Shown: positions 52,912 through 61,003 of the stretch, one piece after another | Numbering within the stretch: position 1 is the first letter of the stretch | Layout: each line of letters opens with the position of its first letter | Source: CAYXFD01 sp964464175 | GTDB taxonomy: Bacteria; Cloacimonadota; Cloacimonadia; Cloacimonadales; JAJBBL01 | Assembly: GCA_964464175.1 (NCBI GenBank) | Contig: CAYXFD010000001.1 | Coordinates: 186,001-250,000, forward strand | Direction of reading: 5' to 3' | DNA length: 64,000 bases | Made by a program: the position numbers and the translations under genes | Notes under the pieces: generated by a model | Told to the model about the DNA's origin: nothing | What the model saw: only the letters and a program-made list of their open reading frames with translations | The model's database searches: none

Positions 52912-53363
52912 TATTTGCCTATCTATGTTTTTTATTTTACAATTTATTATACTACAGCTTCGTGCCGAAATCAACAGTAGAATCAGTATCTGATTGTCTT
53001 TCAAGTCCTTTAAGATCAGCCTGATAACTGTTTGTTATACTCTTGAGCATTATAAAAGCTCATCATAAACGATTTTTTTTCCTGTCTCTATACTTGTAAA
53101 GAACTAAATTTTTGCAGACTCTCTCTCTCAGGTATGAGTTAGTGGGTTATAGAAAGTATAAAGACAAAATAGTGAGATATTTTTTTTTGGAAAACTTCAG
53201 GGGGAGAAGGCCATAAGGAAAAGACCTGCTTCGCTAAGCTGGGCAGGTCTTTATCCTGAAAGTAGTGACTCCTTAATGACTCTACACTATCGAGATAGAG
53301 TTAAACAAAAGCAGCATTAAGGCCACAAGCAGTTATTAACAGGCATTAATCTTCCGTGTTTAT
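52912..53363 (-). other. intergenic region between recJ and the Omp28-like gene
   Basis: This 452-base gap has no supported gene. It holds the hairpin at 53220-53252 that can end the Omp28-like gene's transcript, and presumably the recJ promoter; no consensus pair stands out. Confidence 0.4.
53220..53252 (-). terminator. hairpin terminator candidate after the Omp28-like gene
   Basis: AAAGACCTGC (53220-53229) pairs perfectly with GCAGGTCTTT (53243-53252) across a 13-base loop. On the minus strand the stem ends in TTTTCC, a short T-run, 112 bases past the stop codon at 53364. Confidence 0.65.
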
Positions 53364-55802
53364 CTACTTGAGCATGAGCATTTTTCGAACAACATTTCTT
53401 TCTTCTGTAATAAGCCGGTAGAGATAGACACCAGACGGCATATTTTTTTCATCATTATCTTTTCCGTTCCAAACAACTTGATAATTGCCGGCTTCTCTAT
53501 ATCCAGCCAAAAGGTTTTTGACTCTTTGTCCTTTGTTGTTATAAATCTCAAGCAGTATAAAACCTGATTGAGCAAGGCTGAATTCGATCGTTGTGTCCGG
53601 ATTGAAGGGGTTAGGATAGTTTCGGTGCAGCTCAGTTATATAGGGAGTGTCGGAATCATGATCGGAGGAACTTGTTTCCACTATCTCTATTTCAGCAATT
53701 TCCGAAGGAACAGACTCCAGATCTCCATAAATTGCTGTAACGAAATAGGAGTAAATCCCGGCTTCCAGATCTTCGTCCAAAAAGGATACTGTTTCTGCGT
53801 CGTTTTGAGCAAGCAACACATCATCTCTATAAATATTATATCCGGTTAGTTCGATTTCTCGCGCTGAATCTCTTTCCAAACTTGCAGTTTCAGGTTTCTG
53901 GATTAGAAAAGAAACGTCTTCCTTCAGACTATCCCGGTGATCGATTGTAACGGATCTATCCGGAGCTTCCCATAGCAGCAGTACATGATAAGTATCTACT
54001 ACTTCTGCTGCAAGACTATGCGGTGCGGCTAAGGGTGTCGTTTCCACTGTATTGGAGGCTGCTGATTCTCCCGAGTCATAAACAGCAGAAACGAAATATG
54101 AGTAGGTAATGTTGTTCGCAACTTCTGAATCGCTATATTCTGTCTCGGTCACTATCTCCGTATTGATTTGATTGTCGTCACGATATACATTATAACCGAG
54201 CAAATTCCTGGGATCGGGTGCCTCCCAGAATAATTCCACTAATCCATCAAATGCCAGGGCAGACAAGTTTTCCGGGACAGGCAGATCGGGTGGAGGGTCA
54301 TCATCAAACTGGAGCCTGATTTGGGGTTTATAATCAACGACATTGGTTGTCCCAACATTGACCTGACTTGAGTTATCATTCCAGGAGTATCTGTATCCCG
54401 CAGGAAAATTGAAAACCCGTAACTGTCCCGAAGCATTCCAATTGGGGACAAGATCGAATGCTGTATCGATGAGGATGTTGTCTTCACCATTCCAGAAAAA
54501 GGGTTCCACCAGTTCAATCATATCCCAAATCCCGGCTGTCGGGCTGTAAGATGTTATGACCTGAGTCATCTCATAGGGACCGCCATCATGAGAAGCAGCA
54601 TTTGAAGCATTAGTATGCTTGATCCTTATGTGGAAATCAGGTAAATTATGGACCGGCGAAGCATGAATATAAAACCCCAGATAACTCAGATCACCCGGTC
54701 CTTCGAATCCGGCACTGTTGATCTCGTCTGCCGTATATACCATCTGTCCTCGCTGGCTGCGATAATAGACGTTAACAGGAGCAGCTTGAGTTGTGGTGTT
54801 AACATTTTCTCCGGAACCTATCTGAATCAAACCGGGAGGAGCTGCGAAGGGCGTTACAGAGACGATGTTGGAGGGACCTGATTCATCTTCATCATAGACA
54901 GCAGTTACAAAGTAAGAATACGGGGTATCATTCTCTAAGCCGGTATCGGTATAAGTGGTCTCTCCATAAGGTTGATCGTTTATAACAACATTATCGCGGT
55001 AGATATTATATCCCAGAATATCCAACGCTGTATCGGGAGGATTCCAGGTTAACAAAGCCTGATTATTTCCGGGATAACCGACAAGACCGGAGGGGGCTAT
55101 TAAATCGGAAAGTCTGGAACTTGCTGCCTGATGGATAGTCTTGTTCCCGCTGAAGGTCTGAATGATCACGACAGCATTAGCCTTAGCGAGGTCCCACGAA
55201 GGATCTATATCAAAAATATGACTGATCTCTCCTGTCTGGCCGGAACTTGTCAGGGTAAAATCCTGTTCGTTATATCTCATTACTGAAGCAAAATAATCAC
55301 CGGGTTGTTCGGCGTCCAGATTGTAGGATACAATAAACAAGATTTTGTTGTTGGTTGTGGTTAGAGATTGTATTAACTCTACATCTGCAGTGATATGCAG
55401 TTGATTCTGACCGGTGATCTCGAAATCGAGTTCTATTTCGATAGGACTCGGATTACTAACCAATTGGTTGTATCTCTGCACATAGTTAGAATAAGTAGCA
55501 GCTCCACCACCAACGTAACTGAGATGTCCACCCCATTGTCCATGAGGTATCCCGCTTACCGAATACAAACTTGTTCGCTGTCCATAATTGGGGCTTGGAT
55601 AGGGACCATCCTGCTGCCAAATTAAGGGTATTAGATATTCAAAATCATCGCTCTGATTATCCATCTGACGCAACGCCGACCGCGCTGCAGGACAAAATCC
55701 ACACCACGTAGCCGTGAAAACTTCACCGACTACAAAAAGCTGTGTGGAGAGCAATGATGCAGCAAGTGAAATAATCCAAAACAGGATTAGATACTTTTTC
55801 AT
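53364..55802 (-). CDS. secreted Omp28-like thioredoxin-fold protein with FN3 repeats and C-terminal sorting domain
   Basis: This 812-residue exported protein has a signal peptide (1-20), an Omp28/thioredoxin-like domain with FTATWCGFCPAARSAL (CxxC at 34-37), and at least three fibronectin type III-like modules. The modules repeat GYNIYRDN..., Y-S-Y-F-V-[ST]-A-V-Y and E-S-x-P-S-N. A lectin-like segment lies between. The last 85 residues are the sorting domain (NYPNPFNPDTTIEF ... GVYLYRLI ... RKMLMLK), homologous to the tail at 13844-15157. Likely a surface or secreted protein that binds or reduces a target; the CxxC suggests thiol chemistry. Confidence 0.85.
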   Translation of the reverse strand: MKKYLILFWIISLAASLLSTQLFVVGEVFTATWCGFCPAARSALRQMDNQSDDFEYLIPLIWQQDGPYPSPNYGQRTSLYSVSGIPHGQWGGHLSYVGGGAATYSNYVQRYNQLVSNPSPIEIELDFEITGQNQLHITADVELIQSLTTTNNKILFIVSYNLDAEQPGDYFASVMRYNEQDFTLTSSGQTGEISHIFDIDPSWDLAKANAVVIIQTFSGNKTIHQAASSRLSDLIAPSGLVGYPGNNQALLTWNPPDTALDILGYNIYRDNVVINDQPYGETTYTDTGLENDTPYSYFVTAVYDEDESGPSNIVSVTPFAAPPGLIQIGSGENVNTTTQAAPVNVYYRSQRGQMVYTADEINSAGFEGPGDLSYLGFYIHASPVHNLPDFHIRIKHTNASNAASHDGGPYEMTQVITSYSPTAGIWDMIELVEPFFWNGEDNILIDTAFDLVPNWNASGQLRVFNFPAGYRYSWNDNSSQVNVGTTNVVDYKPQIRLQFDDDPPPDLPVPENLSALAFDGLVELFWEAPDPRNLLGYNVYRDDNQINTEIVTETEYSDSEVANNITYSYFVSAVYDSGESAASNTVETTPLAAPHSLAAEVVDTYHVLLLWEAPDRSVTIDHRDSLKEDVSFLIQKPETASLERDSAREIELTGYNIYRDDVLLAQNDAETVSFLDEDLEAGIYSYFVTAIYGDLESVPSEIAEIEIVETSSSDHDSDTPYITELHRNYPNPFNPDTTIEFSLAQSGFILLEIYNNKGQRVKNLLAGYREAGNYQVVWNGKDNDEKNMPSGVYLYRLITEERNVVRKMLMLK

Positions 55803-56239
55803 AAAACCTCCTTTCTTCTTGCATAAGTCTTAATACTTCAGTGATCTCAATATATCTTTCGCACAAACTCACTTTCTGCCATTCTCACAAAGTTTCGGGT
55901 AAAAGTCCACTTATCTGTGAGAAGCCGATAAATACTGTTATATTTACAAAGATCATCTGCTTAAGTCAAATCATTCGGACATTGCCCATCTACTGGTATA
56001 GGGACAGCTGATTAGGCAGCTTCATGGTTTAGCTTAAGGTTTCTATTGAAGTATAGTGTAACGGGCAAGTTATATTGAGTCAAGTAAAAAGTTTCTTTCC
56101 TTTTTCACTTCCTTCATCCTGAACTGCTTTTTTTAGCCATTCTTTTATCCTGCTGACAAGCTTGACGATAAGATGGACAAGCGGGATTTTCTTGACATAT
56201 TCTCTTAGCAAAAGTAGAAGCCTAACCGGAGGAGCGGTA
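55803..56239 (+). other. divergent intergenic region before the antiporter operon
   Basis: This 437-base gap separates the Omp28-like gene and the antiporter operon. It holds TTGACA (56192-56197) with TAGAAG 17 bases later (56215-56220), a candidate operon promoter. No other supported feature was seen. Confidence 0.45.
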
Positions 56240-56287
56240 ATGAAATCAAACCGGAAGAGCAGAGAAGCGATAAGGACTTATGGATAG
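56240..56287 (+). CDS. possible 15-residue leader ORF overlapping mnhE
   Basis: ATG 56240 follows a strong GGAGGAG and opens a frame MKSNRKSREAIRTYG that stops at 56285-56287, just inside the mnhE start at 56280. Its ribosome site is better than that of mnhE (AAGGA only 3 bases from the start). It may serve translational coupling rather than make a functional peptide. Confidence 0.3.
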   Translation: MKSNRKSREAIRTYG

Positions 56288-56795
56288 ATTATCATTTTAC
56301 ATGAAGTACGGCAGAGCAGCGATATTAGTTGTTCTTTGCTTTATCTTGTGGCTTTTGCTGAGCAGAGAACTGCATTTCTGGGCTTTGTTTGCGGGGATCG
56401 TCTTTTCGATCCTTGCTGCTCTTTATTCTCATCAGGTTTTTTTCGAGAAAGAACACTTTTACCGGAGTGATCTGATCATCAGGATTGAGTTTTTCTTTCT
56501 CTATGGAGTTTTATTGTTATTTCAGAGTTATGCAGCCAGTTTCGAATTGATCTACCGGATCATAACCGGAAAATATGCGCCGGGAATGGTTAGGATAAAG
56601 ATTCGTCTTCGGTCAAGCATAGGGAAAGCCTTTTTAGCGAATACGATCTCAATGATACCGGGTACTCTGGCGGTATGGCTGGAGGGAAACCATATCTATG
56701 TACACTGGTTTGATAAAAAGAGTGATCACAGCGTAAAAGCAGGTTCGATTATTAAACAGGATTTCGAACGACTTTTGCAGAGGATTTTCGGATGA
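56280..56795 (+). CDS. mnhE: MrpE/MnhE (MbhA-like) antiporter subunit
   Basis: Subunit E of Mrp-type Na+/H+ antiporters, MbhA in membrane-bound hydrogenase. The 171-residue protein has three membrane helices in its first 90 residues and the conserved part VRIKIRLRSSIGKAFLANTISMIPGTLAVWLEGNHIYVHWFD. It is the first full gene of a run in which most neighbours touch or overlap. It overlaps the next gene by ATGA. A possible leader ORF precedes it. Confidence 0.9.
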   Translation: MDRLSFYMKYGRAAILVVLCFILWLLLSRELHFWALFAGIVFSILAALYSHQVFFEKEHFYRSDLIIRIEFFFLYGVLLLFQSYAASFELIYRIITGKYAPGMVRIKIRLRSSIGKAFLANTISMIPGTLAVWLEGNHIYVHWFDKKSDHSVKAGSIIKQDFERLLQRIFG

Positions 56796-57073
56796 GCTGG
56801 GTATTGTACATTCTCATAGTTTTATTAGTTGCTGGTCTATATCGTCTTGTCAGGGGTCCTCTGCTCGAAGACCGGCTGCTGGCTTTGAATGTAATTGCGG
56901 TACTGATTATTCTGATAATGTCCTACCATGCTATAGCTTACGGTCAGAGTTTTTATCTCGATATAGCACTGGTGTATGCGCTCTTGTCTTTTGGAGATAT
57001 CCTGGCTTTTGTAAAGATCAGTTATATTCCTTCGATCATTTCCAAAGATGAGAAGAGAGAGGACGAAGAATAA
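56792..57073 (+). CDS. mnhF: MrpF/MnhF (MbhB-like) antiporter subunit
   Basis: Small 93-residue subunit with three membrane helices. The family motif YRLVRGPLLEDRLLALNVIAV and the polar DIALVYALLSFGDILAF helix, with its conserved acidic residue, are intact. It probably forms part of the proton/sodium path together with subunits G and B. The next gene starts immediately after its stop. Confidence 0.92.
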   Translation: MSWVLYILIVLLVAGLYRLVRGPLLEDRLLALNVIAVLIILIMSYHAIAYGQSFYLDIALVYALLSFGDILAFVKISYIPSIISKDEKREDEE

Positions 57074-57361
57074 ATGATAGCATATTTTTTCATTATTACC
57101 GGGCTGCTTATTATGCTGTTTGGAGTCATCGGGATGATAATCCTGCCCGGTTTTTTACTCAGGATTCATTCTTCGACTAAATGCGGGGTAACCGGGGCAA
57201 TAAACATTCTGATCGGTTTTATGATCCATGCTTCCGATTTCGATTTTATCCTCAAACTGGCTCTGATCGTTCTTTTCCTTTTTTTTACCGCTCCGATCAT
57301 TGCTCATACCCTGGCAGTGTTTCATATGCAGTCGAAGAATATTGATTCGGAAGAGAACTAA
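57074..57361 (+). CDS. mnhG: MrpG/MnhG (MbhC-like) antiporter subunit
   Basis: Small 95-residue subunit with three membrane helices. Conserved parts are GVIGMIILPGFLLRIHSSTKCG and the C-terminal FFTAPIIAHTLA. The histidine and basic residues of RIHSSTK match the family. It abuts mnhF with no spacer; 68 bases separate it from the next subunit gene. Confidence 0.92.
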   Translation: MIAYFFIITGLLIMLFGVIGMIILPGFLLRIHSSTKCGVTGAINILIGFMIHASDFDFILKLALIVLFLFFTAPIIAHTLAVFHMQSKNIDSEEN

Positions 57362-57429
57362 GGTGAGTTGAGGGAATTGAATAATGATGTTATATACAAG
57401 TCTGAACACTTATTGAGAGAGGAGAGAGT

Positions 57430-57651
57430 ATGGATTATATTTATCTTCTGATGTTATTGGCAGCAATATGTGTGGTATTTATGAAGAAATTGCTCCATTC
57501 ACTGATCTTTCTCTCCCTTTTCAGCATGCTGTTAGCTTTAAAATACTTAACTTTGAGAGCTCCCGATGTTGCAATTACCGAAGCTGCCTTAGGAACAGGT
57601 CTGGCGACGGTTGTATATCTGGTGGCTATCAAGAAGACAAGGAGAAGATAA
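57430..57651 (+). CDS. MbhD-like subunit (DUF4040; MrpA C-terminal domain equivalent)
   Basis: A 73-residue membrane protein with two or three helices carrying LTLRAPDVAITEAALGTGLATVVYLVAIKKTRRR. This DUF4040 stretch is MbhD in Mbh hydrogenases and the first of two small domains at the C-terminus of MrpA. Here it is free-standing, as in Mbh. It has an AGAGAGGAGAG ribosome site and its stop directly abuts the EIIA-like gene. Confidence 0.85.
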   Translation: MDYIYLLMLLAAICVVFMKKLLHSLIFLSLFSMLLALKYLTLRAPDVAITEAALGTGLATVVYLVAIKKTRRR

Positions 57652-58101
57652 ATGGTTAAACTAATTTCTTACCTGTCCGAAGACAACATTCTGGAGTTTT
57701 CGGAATACAAAGAGAGCGAAACGCTCGAGAAGCTCTTCAAAACATGTGTCAAGGATTACAGCGAAGAGATTAACAAGAGAGTTACAGATATTCTGGAAGC
57801 GAAAAAGAACGGTAAATGTCTTAATCTGACGAAAGCATTTGCTTTGACCCATATCAGACTTGACGAGGTCGATAATATCAAGGTCTCTATCGGTCTTTTC
57901 GGGAAGAAAGTCAAGATTAATAAGAGCAACCGGGTACAGGCCCTTTTTTGTCTGGTTATTCCCGAGAGTAAGTGTCAAACTTACCTGGGTTTGATAGCCC
58001 ATTTGACGAGACTATTATCCGAGGATAAGGCAGAATCCGTTTTTCGCTCGGGCAACAGAAAAGGTATTATGGAATTTATTGAAAGCTTCGAAGAGATTTA
58101 G
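57652..58101 (+). CDS. PTS EIIA-like (EIIA-Ntr/fructose type) regulatory domain protein
   Basis: The 149-residue soluble protein resembles the PTS EIIA type 2 domain over most of its length. AFALTHIRLDEVDNIKVSIGLF aligns with the IAIPHGKL phospho-histidine region, so His67 would be the phosphorylation site. VQALFCLVIPESKCQTYLGLIAHLTRLLSED matches the later helix-strand core, and IMEFIESF the last helix. The proline before the histidine is replaced by threonine. It begins one base after the MbhD-like stop and lies inside the antiporter set. I infer that it senses phosphotransfer state and controls the antiporter. Confidence 0.72.
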   Translation: MVKLISYLSEDNILEFSEYKESETLEKLFKTCVKDYSEEINKRVTDILEAKKNGKCLNLTKAFALTHIRLDEVDNIKVSIGLFGKKVKINKSNRVQALFCLVIPESKCQTYLGLIAHLTRLLSEDKAESVFRSGNRKGIMEFIESFEEI

Positions 58102-58110
58102 GGAGCAGCA

Positions 58111-58446
58111 ATGTATGCAATGATCATTATCCTCAAGGATGAGTCATTAGTGAAGAAGATTCTCTCGCTCTTATTGGAATTCGAGCTATATCAATCAACC
58201 GTCCTTGATGGAGAGTCCATAGAGAATATTGCTGCCAGAAAGATTCCTCTCTTCTCCGATTTCAATCTTCTGTTTGGCAGAGAATCAGCTTATAATCGTA
58301 CTATTGTCTGCTATGTGCCAGACGGTTCAACTGTCGAAGAATTCATCAAGGTATGTAAAAAAGAAGAGATAGATTTCCAAAAGCAGGATATCGGTTGTCT
58401 GATGACTTTTAAGTGTAATCTTTTTTTAGGACTGCAGCCTGAATAG
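58111..58446 (+). CDS. small soluble protein, possible PII-like fold
   Basis: This 111-residue protein has the alternation expected of a ferredoxin-like/PII-type fold: strand YAMIIILKD, helix ESLVKKILSLLLEFEL, strand QSTVLDGES, a loop with SDFNLLFGRESAYNRTIVCYVP, helix EEFIKVCKKEEI and strand GCLMTFKCNLFL. A reactive T-loop motif is not obvious. The first half (VKKILSLLLEFELYQSTVLDG) is reminiscent of uncharacterised PII-like proteins. It lies 9 bases after the EIIA-like gene and 90 bases before mnhB. It could bind a small nucleotide or metabolite and act with EIIA; that is inference. Confidence 0.5.
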   Translation: MYAMIIILKDESLVKKILSLLLEFELYQSTVLDGESIENIAARKIPLFSDFNLLFGRESAYNRTIVCYVPDGSTVEEFIKVCKKEEIDFQKQDIGCLMTFKCNLFLGLQPE

Positions 58447-58536
58447 AAGTTAAGGTTTTCACTTGCTTCCGGTTCAGGAGTTGAAATCAAGAAAACAATT
58501 TAACAGAGAGTTATAGCGGGAGAGTTTGTTTGTCTT

Positions 58537-58959
58537 ATGCTTGATATCAGAGAATCAGAGATTCTAAAGACGACGATCAGCAAGATTTTTCCGGCGATCA
58601 TTATTTTTAGCTTCTTTCTGTTTTCTTACGGACCTATCAGTCCCGGTGGCGGTTTCCAGGCAGGGGTGATCTTCGGTACATTGATCATTATCTTTGAGAT
58701 GTGTTATGAGAAGAAGATCATGGCTGATACTTTTTACAGTGCGGTGGAATATAGCGGAGTTTTGATCGTTCTTCTAACAATGCTGATCGGCCTGAAAGCA
58801 ACCGGATTTCTCTTCGGTGGATTTTATTATATCCATACCGGCTCCCGGATCTTTGCCAATTTCTTCCTCTGGATTCTGAATCTTGCTATTTTCCTGGAAG
58901 TTTCAAGTTCGATTATTCTTATTTTCCGTAACTTCATCGAATGGAGGGAAGATGAATAG
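58537..58959 (+). CDS. mnhB: MrpB/MnhB (MbhF-like) antiporter subunit
   Basis: Subunit B, 140 residues with four membrane helices. The conserved loop SYGPISPGGGFQAGVI is typical of MnhB domains (PF04039), as is GLKATGFLFGG. It overlaps the following subunit by 8 bases. The ribosome site before ATG 58537 is distant (GGGAGAG, about 14 bases), so translation may be weak or coupled to another signal. Confidence 0.92.
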   Translation: MLDIRESEILKTTISKIFPAIIIFSFFLFSYGPISPGGGFQAGVIFGTLIIIFEMCYEKKIMADTFYSAVEYSGVLIVLLTMLIGLKATGFLFGGFYYIHTGSRIFANFFLWILNLAIFLEVSSSIILIFRNFIEWREDE

Positions 58960-59206
58960 ACGGACAAAGATACTGGTAGGGTTTTTCCTCAGCGTTATCT
59001 TCATCTATTTTTTTATGTATCTGAGAATGGTTGAAATGGTTTTCCACACTGAGGTTATTGACTTTGCCACGATGACGGAAACCATGAATATCAGAAATAT
59101 TGTGACAGCAGTTTATCTCGGTCCCAGGCTTTTTGACACCTTTCTGGAAATCCTGGTTGTGGTGATGACGGTTTTCGGGATGAGATTCATCAGAGAAAAG
59201 ATATGA
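58952..59206 (+). CDS. MbhE-like subunit (second MrpA C-terminal domain equivalent)
   Basis: The 84-residue protein has two membrane helices and the motif NIVTAVYLGPRLFDTFLEILVVVMTVFGMR, which matches the N-V-T-A-[IV]-L-x-x-R-x-[FY]-D-T-x-[GL]-E pattern of MbhE and MrpA C-termini. ATG 58952 follows GGAGGGAAG and overlaps mnhB by 8 bases. In Mbh the order is D-E-F; here E comes after F (MnhB), a local rearrangement. Its stop overlaps mnhC by ATGA. Confidence 0.8.
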   Translation: MNRRTKILVGFFLSVIFIYFFMYLRMVEMVFHTEVIDFATMTETMNIRNIVTAVYLGPRLFDTFLEILVVVMTVFGMRFIREKI

Positions 59207-59514
59207 TACTGCTGATAATGGTCGTAGCCGTTTATGGTTTGATAGTGTCGGACAATCTGATAAAAAAGATAATGTGCCTGAATATAATCGAAAGCTCCAT
59301 TATTTTGACCTTTCTGACTACGGGATACCAGGAGCGCTCAGTTGCTCCGATAATAACCGAATATGCAGCGAAATATGTAGATCCGATACCCCAGGCTTTG
59401 ATGTTGACTGCCATAGTGATCGGTGTTTGTTTTAACTCTCTGGCAATTGCGATCACTGTGAAGGTGTTCTATAAATACCGCACGATCGAAGTTTCTAAGC
59501 TCTATGAACGTTAA
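59203..59514 (+). CDS. mnhC: MrpC/MnhC (MbhG-like, NuoK-like) antiporter subunit
   Basis: NuoK-like subunit of 103 residues with three membrane helices. The conserved start SDNLIKKIMCLNIIESSIILTFLTTGY contains the functional glutamate (Glu in NIIES), and DPIPQALMLTAIVIG is the second motif. Both ends overlap neighbours (ATGA with the MbhE-like gene, 11 bases with mnhD), implying coupled translation. Confidence 0.93.
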   Translation: MILLIMVVAVYGLIVSDNLIKKIMCLNIIESSIILTFLTTGYQERSVAPIITEYAAKYVDPIPQALMLTAIVIGVCFNSLAIAITVKVFYKYRTIEVSKLYER

Positions 59515-61003
59515 ATACTTAATCATCTTATTTCCAATTATCCCGATAATATGGGTATCGCTATCCTTGCTGGTCAAATATTTCACCAAACGGGATATTT
59601 CAAGTGAAGCCATCCTGGCTAACGCTGTTGTCCAGTTACTAATCGGCGGCTATCTTATCCTCTATTTCCGTGGTTATGAGGGTCTGTATAATATCGTTCT
59701 CAGTGAGTGGAAGTACTCCATTGAGTTTTCTTTCGATAATTACCGGATTTTCTTCCTGACAGCTTTTCTTGTGCCCTCATTTCTGACAGTTTTCCATTAT
59801 CGCCAGTTTACGGATTATAATATCCGAACGATCTTTCTGTTTTATCTGGCCGGGTGTAGTGGACTCATAGTTGCCGGTGATATCTTTAATTTCTACATCT
59901 TTTATGAAGTGATGATCATGGCTGCCTACATCTTGATCGCCGTAAACAGAAAATACTATGCCTCTATTAAATATATGATGTTCGGTGCGGTTAGTTCCGC
60001 AATATTTCTTGCCGGCATAATTCTTCTCTATGCATCCGGCAGCTATTTCAGTTATTCTTATCTATCGCGATTGACTGAATATAATCCTAATAATATCCGC
60101 TTTGTTTTAAAATTGTTCACGATAGCATTCTTAATCAAAGGTGCCTTTTTCCCGGTTTCGGGCTGGGTGGCGACCTGTCATTCGGCAACAAATGGCCTGG
60201 TATCTGCCTTTTTGAGCTCTTTTACCATTTTTTCGGGCATTTACGGTCTTTTCTATTTTGTGATTCTCCCGGCTGAACTTCTCGGTTATCAGGATATCCT
60301 CGTCTTTATCCGGATATTATCAATTCTGACGATGCTGATCCCGGCAGTCATACTCTTCTTTGAACCGGATTTCAAAAGATGTATTGCCGGCAGTACGGTA
60401 TTTACTGTTGGTTTTATTGGATTACTGCTCTCCAGCGGTGCCTATTATCTCGCGCTGTTCTATATGGTTATCCATGCAGTATATAAATCTTTTATGTTTC
60501 TCTCTTATGATGATCTGGTCATAGAAAAATTCGGTATCTACGGAAATATTAAGACAGTCATCCTTCTTATAGCCGCCATCCTCTTCACGGTGGGGTTCTT
60601 CCCCTCACTTACCTATTTTATCAAATATCGTTTCTTAGCGGAATATGATATCTATAAACTACTGACCTATACCGCGATGACCTTAATGTTAGGAAGCTTT
60701 TTCAAGTTTCGTTTTTTGGCAGGTAAGATCAGGATCAAAAGATGGTTTTATCTCTTTTTCCCTCTCTTCATAACAGGATTCTATCTGTTGAACCCTTTCG
60801 GATTTTATTTTGCCGGCTATTCGCTTATTCTTGACCTGACGATAATCCTTACCGTCACTCTTTTCGCCAGATTATTATACGACAAATTGAGTTTTCTGTC
60901 CTGCCTCGATACGAAATACATCTATATCAATATGAATTATGAGCTGCTCTATGTTGTGGTTCTGATTGTTTCTCAGATCATGATACTCAGATTAAACAAT
61001 TGA
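59504..61003 (+). CDS. mnhD: MrpD/MnhD (MbhH-like) proton-conducting antiporter subunit
   Basis: The 499-residue NuoM/NuoN-like antiporter subunit has about 14 membrane helices. Proton-path residues are conserved: Glu135 in FYEVMIM, Lys212 in LIKGAFFPVSGW, and Lys328 in IHAVYKSFMFL. The broken-helix region ATCHSATNGLVSAFLSSF is intact. It is the only large antiporter-type subunit here: no MrpA/NuoL homologue and no hydrogenase genes follow. Its last 12 bases overlap the convergent phzF-like gene. Confidence 0.93.
   Translation: MNVKYLIILFPIIPIIWVSLSLLVKYFTKRDISSEAILANAVVQLLIGGYLILYFRGYEGLYNIVLSEWKYSIEFSFDNYRIFFLTAFLVPSFLTVFHYRQFTDYNIRTIFLFYLAGCSGLIVAGDIFNFYIFYEVMIMAAYILIAVNRKYYASIKYMMFGAVSSAIFLAGIILLYASGSYFSYSYLSRLTEYNPNNIRFVLKLFTIAFLIKGAFFPVSGWVATCHSATNGLVSAFLSSFTIFSGIYGLFYFVILPAELLGYQDILVFIRILSILTMLIPAVILFFEPDFKRCIAGSTVFTVGFIGLLLSSGAYYLALFYMVIHAVYKSFMFLSYDDLVIEKFGIYGNIKTVILLIAAILFTVGFFPSLTYFIKYRFLAEYDIYKLLTYTAMTLMLGSFFKFRFLAGKIRIKRWFYLFFPLFITGFYLLNPFGFYFAGYSLILDLTIILTVTLFARLLYDKLSFLSCLDTKYIYINMNYELLYVVVLIVSQIMILRLNN

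Noticed and set aside
53364..55802. CRISPR-like repetition inside this gene
   Set aside because: The periodic similarity is from fibronectin type III-like protein repeats, not spaced DNA repeats.
56280..61003. Membrane-bound hydrogenase cluster
   Set aside because: No hydrogenase large or small subunit or MbhI-N-like gene is present; the operon ends at a convergent gene.
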